Of a stretch of 64,000 bases of DNA, positions 13,901 to 25,200 are shown piece after piece (the stretch's first letter is position 1; every line of letters starts with the position of its first letter). The notes below the pieces were generated by a model, which worked only from the letters and a program-made list of their open reading frames with translations, searched no databases and had not been told where the DNA came from. The stretch spans positions 124,001 through 188,000 of the forward strand of contig JAPYMA010000487.1 of assembly GCA_035041965.1 (NCBI GenBank), given 5' to 3'. The position numbers and the translations under genes are program-made. This stretch comes from Anisakis pegreffii (Eukaryota > Nematoda > Chromadorea > Rhabditida > Anisakidae).

Positions 13901-16900
13901 ACAGAATTCATGCAAGTTTGAAATTGCACATTCACTGAACTGATACTAGAGCATTGATATGGATAAAGTGCCGAACACACAAATGCACTGTTGGCTTCAT
14001 TCGCAGTGGTGGTCGAATCGGAATAAAGAAAGCAGTCGCATCGGGACCGACCGATTGACGTTGACATGTGAAGTGTTTAGTGGATGGATGTGCGCATTTG
14101 TCATTAATTGCCTGCCTGATCACATGCATCATCCGTATCCTTCAACGATTGTTTGCGTGACTCTTGTGCATTACCACCAATACACTATCACCGTGTACAA
14201 ACCACCAAATATCTCTCTGAAATTCTTTTTCATTTCAACGTTGTTTCTTCAGGATCATGCCGCCCGCATGTCAAACTTTCTATTTTTTACGTTTCATTAA
14301 CTGCTCGAACCGATGCAATATTAGACATTGTCACATCAATCATTAAGTTCTGTGTTACCACGCACTCCCATATATAGGTACCAACCACGAATATTTTGAG
14401 ACACCATATTTATTGTTAGTCTGAACAAAAAATGGTCATGAATAGAACGGCGTATACTTCAGTTTGTTCATTTTTTTCTTTTTGAAGGTTAACATGTAGA
14501 GACCATAAATATGATGGGGTGGCTTCAAACATTCATTTGTAATGACGAGGAAAAAGGATTTTTTTGTAGAAATATACTCATGAAAGTGCTAAATTTCAAA
14601 GGGCATCAAGTAGGATGACCTCGGAATGGCGTGCCTCTCAGAATGTGCTGGGTTTTGAGTTCTTTCGAAATGCACACTTCTGACAGTGAGAGCAGATCGG
14701 TTTGTGAGGATGAACACCTGAGCGCATTGTACTTCCCACAATCTAGCATCCGATCATTTTCTGTGATTCCTTTAGTTGCATATGCCATCAACTAATAATG
14801 CAAACAGAATCTTCTTCTAGTGTAATTTTATGCTAACATCACCGTTGCTGATAGCAATTTCCGTGTTTTACATCCAACAATAAAAAAAGACAAAATCATT
14901 GAATCGCAAATGCAAACGCTCAACTGTTCAGCTGCAGTTCGGTTCGATGATGCGCTTTCAAAGTTTCATTATTTCGATTGATTGAGACTGTTGAAGAAGA
15001 AGAAGTTGAATGCAACTCGACTGATGCCTTAAAAACGCAACTTTCAGAGCACTTATGGAAATGAAAAGTCTAGACTTCTACAATCACGATGCCTACTGTA
15101 GTGCCAAATGTCAGAGTCGTAACTACATAGCCTCAAAAAATTTCGCCAGTGATCTAACAACGTTCAGTCAAGACCTTCTAAACGGATCGGCGTCAACATC
15201 GAACAACTTCGACGTCAAAGATGATATCAATTCAACGTATGTTGCTAGTTCACTGATCGTTCACTGTTTGTTTCGCTATATTGAATGCGTCACTCACAAA
15301 CAATCAAATTTTCAAGTTCATATTCAGCGTTTTCTTGATCTTCAGTTACAGTTGAGTTGTTGTTAACTGAATCTTGTCCACATTCCAATTGTAAGTTCAG
15401 ATGAAACTTGTTTTGGTTCCTTTCAAGCTAGGACTGAGCGATAGCGTGTTCGGTAATGTCCTTTTCGGTAGACATTGCTTTATTGCTCATGCAATAGTTT
15501 TCGGGTGTTTTTGTCAGTGTGTACAACTGCACGACGCGAGAGATGATTGCACATAAAACATAAATCTGTTCAGTGAATCCCCTTGACATCAACACTTCGA
15601 GCAGTTATTACGAGAGCTATGACACGTCCTCTTGTGGATAATAAGCATTTTAGTTCTTTTTTTGGTGTCCAAAACCATGATTAATGAGGGCTTTTGGCAT
15701 CTTTCACTTCTAAAAATACGCTCACTTGCAAATGCGATGTTGCATCAAATTCACATTTTCATTTGAATTATTTGAAAATATTCACTTTATGATACTCTAA
15801 TGAAATGATTGCATTCATTATGGAGCATCGTCATAACTTTTTTTGTAAAATATATTCAGTTGAGTTGAAGATTTACCTTTATGCTCATGTTCAATTAAAT
15901 GCTATGAATTTTTATTAAATGGTAGCTTGAATGAATGCTATGAATTTTTATTGAGAGGGATAATTACTGTGCGTCTAAGAATTGTTTAGAATTATAATAT
16001 CTAAGAGTTCAGAGGACTTTGATTTTTGATGTGTTATTTTGCTTTGCAGTGGTTCGATCGTCGCAAATGCTCTGCAGCAATTTGTTGCACAAAATGTCAA
16101 TACGGGACTGAATCCATTAGGTTGGTGGCCATTTCACTGGAATTTATTCTGCGACTCTTGAATATTCTCACAGAATCATGCTTCAAATACCTTAATATTT
16201 ACAAAATCTCGCTCTGTTCTCAAAGTTATTTGCAACTAAAAGAATTATTTACGACTTCTTCGATAAACTTCTCACGTCTTACAGTCGGAAATAAATTCAG
16301 TTATTACACAGTTCATTATGCATCAGTTTGAAGTAATATCGAGCCTAAAATTCGTTTGCGAATGAAAATAACTGAATCACTAACTGTTTGGTTGAGCTTT
16401 TTGTGTGGAATCAGAATGCACTGAATTCATGACTTGTGGCAAGCACACAGCATAATAGTGTACAGACATTGCATTGCATGAAGGACGTTTGAGTGAATTT
16501 GATAATTGGACATGTTTAATAGTCACTGGAAAGAATGTGAGCAAAACTGTTTAATGCATGCTCGGATAATGATATCTCTTGAGTGTACATTGCAAAATTA
16601 GCAGGTTTGCTAGCCAAGGATCCAGCAGTCCTTTCGTCAATACTCGCTGCGAACGGCATCGCGCAAAATGAAACACAGTCAAAAGAAGACGGCACTTCCG
16701 ATCGTTCCAGTTATTCGACTGCAAATATCAGTCGCGCTATGCAAACTCGTACGTCTCATTAATTTTCTTCTTCTAAATTTTTCAACGGAAGTGTGTCTGT
16801 TCAAGAGCCTCTACTATTTGAATATGGGTATTTTTGCATGGATTTTGAAAAGCATGGGCTGAATTCATTTATCACCATTCTTCAGCACTTAATTACAGTT

Positions 16901-18105
16901 GAGAATTGATTGAGGCAATACGAATTGCTTATCTCATAAAATGTTATTCATCTCAGAACCAGTGAAGTTCTGGACGATCATGAATGATCTGGGCATGATG
17001 GATGATATACTGGAAATCGTTTTCAATTCTTTCGATCAGACAAGGCGACTCGCCAATATGGGAACAACACAACGAGATATTGGTAAGTGTGAACAGTTCG
17101 GATGACCAGAAATGGATCATCAAAAACCATTCCCAGCGTGACTTTTATTGTCTCTGTTTTCTTCCAGCTCGAGCTTAAATATAATAATGGTAGGCCAATT
17201 CCTCGGTAAACTTTTTTTGATTAAAACAATGTGTGAAACATCAGTTTACTGAAGTCATTCGTAAACGTTTGATTGTAATAACTGATTTGGATAATATCGT
17301 CGGCATTTAACGAACTCTTGACACCAACCGTTCTCAATCATTCGCTTTCCTAGACTGAACTCGTGGCCAAATTGCCGTCCTCTCATTTGTTGTTCAACAA
17401 TATTCAATAACTGCTTTCAAAACTGAGTAGGAGTATGTGATTCCGTCCAGATTCTCCCTCCCTCTCCCTAAGTCTGGAGCGATTGATTGAAATTTTGCAA
17501 GTTTTTTGTGCTCATTTCATCACCATCGTTTTTTTCTTTTTACGACATATTCAATCGGATTTTGCAAATTTGTTTCAGTGGCTGAGCGATTAACGCGTAT
17601 AGTGTGTGCGCTGGATCTCGAAGAAACAATCGGCACAAGAATACATGCAGAACGACTGCAGTGCGCCGTTGAAACTAACATACTGAGCAGTGAAATACAG
17701 GGTAGCTGAATTTATGTCGCTTAGAAATCTCGGTTTAAAACAACTCTCCTTACGTGTAGTCTGTTCATTTGTCTATCGATTTCGCATTATTTTCTTAGAG
17801 AAAATTAGAAAGTACTGACTTTGCAAGAACAACTTTTTGTGCATGTTTTATTCAGCACTTTCATTTCATCATCAGAGCAATGACTTTCACTGAAAATAGT
17901 TGAGTTGAAAAAATTTGTACAATATTTGTCAACAAATAAATCGTTGAATGAATCAGTAATCAATTAAGCAGAATTGCAACGCAAAGCCGAAGAGAGACGA
18001 CGTAAACTGGAGGAATCCCGTCGAAGAGCAGCTTGTTTCGACGAGCTTCTTTCGGGTACATTATCACCACCGACCAAGAAATCACGCCACAGTCACGCCT
18101 CGTAG
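7973..18105 (+). CDS. SAND-domain transcription regulator, GMEB-type, complete, 346 aa
   Basis: Nine exons join in perfect phase: 7973-8044, 11749-11833, 12788-12884, 15048-15236, 16050-16120, 16605-16748, 16957-17082, 17579-17701 and 17972-18105 (TAG). Exon 1 encodes an acidic N-terminus. Exons 2-4 encode the SAND domain: CGQLVARLHMEKFICPGI, then ELISPKEFTVRA, then the KDWK signature. After it comes the GMEB-type tail FYNHDAYCSAKC with its CxxxC. GMEB proteins bind DNA through KDWK and act in the nucleus as transcription modulators. The remaining exons encode helical segments (FWTIMNDLGMMDDILEIVF; VAERLTRIVCALDLEE), a basic coiled-coil-like stretch (LQRKAEERRRKLEESRR) and a basic end (PPTKKSRH), probably for dimerisation and nuclear import. 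The 3.7-kb first intron is the largest. The start codon is the first ATG of an open exon; a 5' non-coding exon is possible. Confidence 0.88.
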
Positions 18106-18659
18106 AATGGTTCCGACGGATTTCTGCGTTGACTTATTCGTTATTTCATTATTATAATAACTATTATTCTCTGATTATTATGATTGTGATTGCTATCGTA
18201 CTTCTTGTAATATCATGTCGGATCAGTGCGAAGAGGCGCTCATCAGTGTCTATCGTGGCTGCTCTCTTTGCTGCGCTTCGCTCAGTTATAGCTCAGTTTA
18301 TGGCTCTCCGCTAGATATTATTATTATTATTATGATGAATATTATTTGTCTCTATTCGTGCCTCCCTCACAACTAATGCATTGTTGTATTCTTTGGTATT
18401 CCATTTGAAAATTTCAAAACAACGGTGGATTGGTTCAAGCGAAAGCTTTTCCGTCTTGTGTGAACAGTTCATCTCTATGATCTCAGTCTAGAATTTCATC
18501 CGCTTTGCAATCTCTCAAGTAATTTCTCCTACAAATGATGCGATTCGTCTTTATAATTCGTCAAATTATCAGCCACAAACAACGTTGTGCCCAAAAGAAT
18601 TCCTATTCTTGTTGCCAATTATTTCACAAATCATTGCTCTTTCTATGAAATTGCTATTG

Positions 18660-18665
18660 AATAAA
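18660..18665 (+). promoter_or_regulatory. candidate polyadenylation signal of the GMEB-like gene
   Basis: AATAAA lies 555 bases after the stop codon and is the first canonical hexamer I noticed on this strand. The long 3' UTR makes it tentative. Confidence 0.3.
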
Positions 18666-18835
18666 TCTTATCGAGTTTGATTCCTGACCGACATCATTAC
18701 ACTGACAGCATTCTACTAACATTACCGATATTGTGATTGTATTATAATTGATGCAGATTTTTTCGTAATTACTGTATTTGTCTCACTGTAAATGTATGTT
18801 TTGATAATATGTGCTGTTTTTGTTGTTGTTGTTGT

Positions 18836-18841
18836 TTTATT
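18836..18841 (-). promoter_or_regulatory. candidate polyadenylation signal of slo-2
   Basis: TTTATT on the plus strand (AATAAA on the minus strand), 387 bases beyond the slo-2 stop and next to a GTT microsatellite at about 18820-18835. It would place the slo-2 3' end close to that of the convergent GMEB-like gene. Confidence 0.3.
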
Positions 18842-19227
18842 ATTATTTTTTGCCAGTCGTTGATATTTTTGAGTCGATAAAATGATATTCAGTCAGTTCC
18901 GCTCGATGAGACATTCAGTTATTTCTAAAAGGTAAATTCTGGCTCAAATCGAATCAAACTCCCTGAAAATCCTTTTCTAAACACAGCACGACTTTTCAGG
19001 TGAATTCCCCGTTCATTCATTCACGAACAACAAATGCATCCGAAGAATGCAGTTTCACGTATAGACTATTGTGCACGTAACTCATCGAAATGTTTCTTTC
19101 TGATTCTATCAAAACGATGAATTTCTCATATCTGATTGTCTGCAATGTATTTGATGAGAGTTTTTTGGAAATGTTCGAATGAAGAAGGTTTTGTGAAAAT
19201 GACGAAACGAATTGGAAGTTTACTGGA

Positions 19228-22200
19228 TTACTCCGGTAGGCTTTGTGGATCTTCGAGTCCAGTGTTGAGCAAATGCGTTTGTGGGCTGAGTTTATGTTCT
19301 TCTTGCGATGGTGTTAGATCTTTTCGACGTAAACCACGACGGGGATTTACACGTTTCCGACTTGCATCCTCAGAAAGTGGTGCTCGAAGCACATATCTGA
19401 ACCATAGTCTTCATCATTGAAACCTTTTAATCCATTGCTGTGCATTGATGAGCTAAAGGTGCAACAGAACCTCGGAAACCCAGCTGCTCAGGAACATGCA
19501 ATATTTTATCTGGCTTCATTAGGAAAAGATTCTTCTGAGATATGGGAGACTAAAGAATGAAGGATCGTCAACTTGCAATAACGATCAACTCACATGATAT
19601 CGCCGGCTTCCAGGTCGATATCAGACGACGGGTTGATGATTACGAATGATATTGTCGCTCGCCTCTCATCATATACTATAATATCAGATATCGATCAGTC
19701 AATATTTTGAACTTCCTAATTATAAGTAGATTCACGCTTTACGAATGGTTTTATTCTTTGCATCGATTTTGAACTACAAGGAAATGAATGCTTTAATAGC
19801 CTAACCGAAACTCGATTATAGTTCAATTCGTCCTTTTTTAGAATGAATCGAGAGAGAACCATGTTTCCCAATGACACAGAATATCACTATATGAAAATTT
19901 TACTTCCAAACGGAATGTAAGTTCTCATTATGTTAAGTTGCTCTCTTCGATAATTTCGTGAGAAACATCCATCTATTCAATCATCGAATAAGCAAAGTTT
20001 ATGATTATTGATATTACAAGTTGCGATAACTGACTGTAATGACTGTTAGTCATGCCAAGATGTTGCATGCGGCTTTGAACAAGTTCCGAAATTTCACGTT
20101 GCCTTTTCGCGGCTTTCTTCTTCATTTCGTTTGTTGTATCGTCGCACCTATCGATATCAATCGAAATCTTAATAATCGATCACAATTGAGTAACATTCAA
20201 AACACGAACGAACTCATCCATTCATCCATCCAAACAACCAACCACCTCATTACACTATCACACTCGATTATTTAAACGTAGCACGCCAGAATTTCTAGCC
20301 CCGATCGAACAGCGCTTTCAATGCCAATCAAGTACTGGTGATGGTCATTTTGGAAATTGCATTTTCTGTAGAAGATCGTACTTCGGCTCACGAACAAACG
20401 AATTATGATTATGATACGGTGCAACCTGAATTAACTTCGTAAATCCAGGGTTGCATCGTATCATAATCATAATATTCATAGCAGTGATACTCGTTCATTG
20501 ATACTGACAATGTAGATACAACTAATAGTATCGAAGTCAATTTCGAAATGACTGATATTCAGGTATGTATGATGACGGAAAGCAACAGCTTGCAAGCCAT
20601 GTAATTCTGTTGCTGTGATGTCATTCATTACGCCGTGTTGCTTCCTTTTTTGCAAGTCTTCGGTCAGAATCCGACCGAATTCTTTTTTTTCGCTTTTCGA
20701 AAACGATCGAACTTCGGCAATTATCGAAAGTCCGAAAAAAATTTTCCAGTGAAACGTTCGGATGAATTTCATCGATCGAACCCAGATCGGTTACCATCGC
20801 TGCTAATTGTAAGCATTATCGCTAATATGAGCGTGTTCTCATAATTTCATTGTTTTCTATCGTTGCCCAACTGTGCATATGAAGAAGATGTTGCTCAGTT
20901 GCGGCGTTCTAATGCTAAGACTGATGATTCGCTGGTTAACTGCTATCGCTACGAACGACCGAACACTTTCAGATTCTGCATCATTCAAATCGTTTACTAA
21001 GTACACACCATTTGCTGATGTAAATTGTTTGATATAAGAGACGATCTATGTATGTATTTGCAGGCTCCACCGAACCTGAAAACAATTATGAGAGTTCGAT
21101 TTGCAATCATCCCAAAAACGAGGGCATCCCATTCCAGAAAATAACACCGAAGAAACGTGCTTCTGCAGTCGAATGTTGCGATAATGTGACTTCAATTTTG
21201 CATTTTTGAGTAGTACTTTGCATTATTTTGATAACAGAATTGATACGTTATTATGTATAATAGAAAGAAGATCTTTACCATTAGAGATTTTACAATGAAA
21301 TTCTACAAAATGTTACATGTGATCTGCCTACAGACGAATGAAACAGTGTGATCGTCAAATGTTTGAAAGATTCAAAGAGATGAGAAAAGTGATGGAGATT
21401 GCAAATAGCGGGAAAGAAGGCGATGGGGACCCGGCAAAAAAAAGAAAAAGAAACTTGATGAAGACTACTTGATATGAAGCGATAAGTACGCACAACAGAG
21501 TGGGTAAGAATCAGTTGGATGCTATAAGCGAACAGTTTCGTTGAAAGGTGTGTAATCGAACATGCATGTGCATTTTACCTGGACTTATCGCCTCCGTGCA
21601 AAATTCTGTTACGCTCAGATGTAGACTTATCAATTGTCTGTAACATTCAACTAGACAAGTTGTTACTCTTGCCGAACTGAACACAACACATTCCGTTGAG
21701 AACTCGTAAATGTGCCCCATACAGCAGGTGCTTTCCCTAATTTTCAACGTGACCAGATTCGATGGAGCGTGGTGCAGAACTGAGGTGATCAAAAAAATGA
21801 CAGTGGCTTCATAATACCGTATTGGAGTCCATCGGTTTCGTTCGGAAGATGCCAATAGGAATGTCGGCTACAGAACTGCATAGTTTCTGATAGAGACGAC
21901 CGTAGTTCCTTATCCATAAATCCTCGTGTGTTATTTTAAACTAAAATCGTTATTTCATCGAAGTAAACCTCACAATCATGAATTTTTATTAAAAAATTAA
22001 CTGCAAATATTTCCTCCCAAAATGGACTGCAATCGTATTTAGATAAACTGATAATGAGATAATAAGCTAATACTGGTTAATGCACCACACAACCTTCTTC
22101 TCAACCAACAAACTGACAAAAATAATGCTTCATTTCAAAGCCAATACGTCAGTCCATATCAAATGCATTGCTGAATTACCACTGCCCCATTTAATTCGGA

Positions 22201-25200
22201 CATTTTTTTTGAGAATGTTGTGATGAGCATAGATAAACTAACACTCATCAAGTAGCCGGATCCAACCGACTGATCGATGCCCAGCAGAAGACGCACGAAG
22301 TCAACAACATAATGCTTCACAACCGCTTGATACAGTAAACGATCTAACATATTCGCCGAGAACACTCCACCCTGTGCGAAAGGAAGACGGAACATGAATG
22401 GCATATTCGAACCGCGCTTCCGTTCCCTCTGCAAAATTCACTCATCCTTTCAGTAGAACGTATCAAGTTGACTGTGCGATTACTTTAGCTTCCATCATAA
22501 TGACACAATCTGTGCACTATCCTTCTATTCATTGTTTTCGCTCACTGTCATTAATCTTGTTTAATTATGGCATATAACAAATCTCAACAACTCCTTCATG
22601 CATGTACTCGCAAACATGTACCTATGAGTCTACCTTCGAAAAGTATTTAGAATCAGCATGATCAACTCAGTAGCCACCATACTGAATATGTCAAAGGATT
22701 TCTGCTAAAAAGTAGCCAGAAGACCTAGAATGCGGATGAATGACCTTCTCAAATTTGGATTGTTGCATCGCATATCGATCGTCTGCATCGAACTGCATGA
22801 ATCGCATATTTGACGAATGTGTCAATTCTGTTATCAATCTCAACTGTGGAAACATCCTTAAAATAAACTGTTGTGAAAATACGATTGAAAACATTGAAAT
22901 AAATTTTAATACCGTTGATCAAATGATCAATTCTTCATGTCCATATCCTCTCCAAGCACATCGCTCACAAAAAGTTAATCATTACCTATGAATTTTCTGC
23001 ACCGTCACGATAGTTGTGCAATCAGCGAGATGCTCTTCAACGGCTGTCGCACCCTCTTTGACAACGATCACGTTGTCCGCCAAACACACACCAGCCTTCA
23101 GTAGATTATCCAAACTGAAAACGATCATTCATTTTCGTCATCAGCTTTTTAGTTATTATCGCTTTCTTGGGCTGAGTTACCAACTGCGACATACTGATTT
23201 ATAATTGTAGTTGCTAAACAATTTTTATAGCAGCTATATGGAACATTCCATCATTGTCCCCTATTTGATGACGAGTTTTTCCTACCTTGAAATTTTGCCT
23301 TGCATCCAATAGACCAAAGGAAACCACGCAATAACGTCAAGGAAGGATGGGTTTGGCCTGAAGAAATGTTTAGTTAATTTCAATTCAGTTCAATAACAAA
23401 AGTCAGTGATAGGTAATTGAAGCGTTAAGATTAGTAATGTTCAGTATTACAGTTTTACTGATGAAACTGCTGATTAACTCACGAGAGAATGGATAACTCA
23501 CGAAGTGTTTTCTTCAAGTTCAAGCAATAAAATGATTGGTTGCAGTTGATGTACAGGTCGATAGTAGGCTCTGAGAGGTATGATGATATTGTATAGACCT
23601 GAACAGGTACGATCTGCAGCCACGATTATTGCTGGCGATGTCCAGTTGTACTCAGCTGCAGTTTTGAACTGACAGTGTTCACATTCCTGAACATATTATC
23701 TCTTTTCTTATTTCCATATATCGCATTCTTTCATTGTAGCTTTCCTAGTATCCTTTTGCAAATACTAATTTTTCATATTGAAAGCCTTGTGCTGAGTATT
23801 TATTATCATTATTATTATTAGTATTAATATTATTATCAAGATTATTGTCGCTATTACATACCGACTCCAGTGTAACAAAAGCATGCAATATATACGGCGG
23901 TACCACAAATATGTTCCTATGTCTCACTTCATTATACGATACAATTTGAGTCGCTCAATCGAGTACTCAAATCGAAACAATCTACATTTTGGTCGAGAAC
24001 TTCACGAACTACCCTTATGCAAGCAGAAGCATTTCAAATTCTATCTCACCGATGCAATTTCAAGACAGCAGATTGGTCTCTTTTCTCTCATCATATGACA
24101 TACGGTAAAACTCGTACCAATGTATGTGGTCACTGGAGGATATGTCTTCACAATACTGAAATGCATTTCTTGAATAATATTATGTTAGAGCAGTGGTTCT
24201 CACGTTCGCATGCTCCATTACCCCTTTTAATGATCTGGCAAGCCGCCGTTACCCCCCCTATTAAATATGGAAATCGCACATGTTATGTTCAGATGATCGT
24301 TACGTTCAATCTTGTTAGCACGTTCATGATGGTACTTCAACATCGCTGAACCTTCTCTTAGATCGTTGTATTCCTCAGTGTTGCGATCGACTATGATTGC
24401 ATGAAAAGCTATTGTCTCTGATACGCTCACTTCAAACTAATTTAGATGAATTCTCATTCTTTTCAGACGTGTTGTATTCACTCTCATAGCTATTACATGC
24501 GAATATCGTTCTCTTGATGACTTTTTCTCATTCACTTCGTCTCTTTTCACTTCACAGCTCGAATCAATTTCTCATTCTGTATCATACACTATTTACTGAA
24601 TACGTTGACGAGTGTTGACAACCGAAGTCAGCAATACACCAATCGAAAACAATTGCTCATCAGTATTCGACAGTTAAATGATCAATTATAGAGTGTATTT
24701 GATAGAATGAGAATTTGACTTTAATTATTGAGTAAAATGAATGAGAAATTAGCAAAAGAGAATACTTCTGGTGATAAAAGCTATGAGAGTAATTATAGCA
24801 GCAAGAAAAAGAATGAAAATTTTGTTAAAACGAACTGAAACCTTATTAGGCCCGGAGAAGCTAATGATACTCAGAAAACAGGAGAATGCTGCCATCAACT
24901 ATACATACCCGAGTTAAAAAACACCATCACAATGACGATCTATCATAATACGACCCCATCCGTTACCCTTGACACCTTCAAATTACCCAAAATGAGTAAC
25001 ATCATCCCCTGTGAGAACCACTGCGTTAGAACAAACACAAAACACACGAAATCACAAAAATTATTGCAGGCGGCCAGAATTTACTTTTATTAACGATAAG
25101 GTGTGACTCACGAAAGTTTACACCCAAAACCATATCAATTTTTTGACGTTCGCATTCCGCTGCGCTACACCTTTTCATAATATGACAAAATAGGTCCACT

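Noticed and set aside
20476..20772. Minus-strand ORF with [14 protein letters not shown] considered as a slo-2 C-terminal exon
   Set aside because: The matching family segment ([19 protein letters not shown]) is in exon 20035-20147 and joins in phase; this ORF is not needed.
21290..21493. Minus-strand ORF with [13 protein letters not shown] resembling the WIRTYGRLFQKL segment of KCNT
   Set aside because: The true segment ([17 protein letters not shown]) lies in the exon 21818-21940.
24227..24430. 67-codon minus-strand ORF
   Set aside because: It lies wholly inside the non-autonomous hAT element and has no transposase features.
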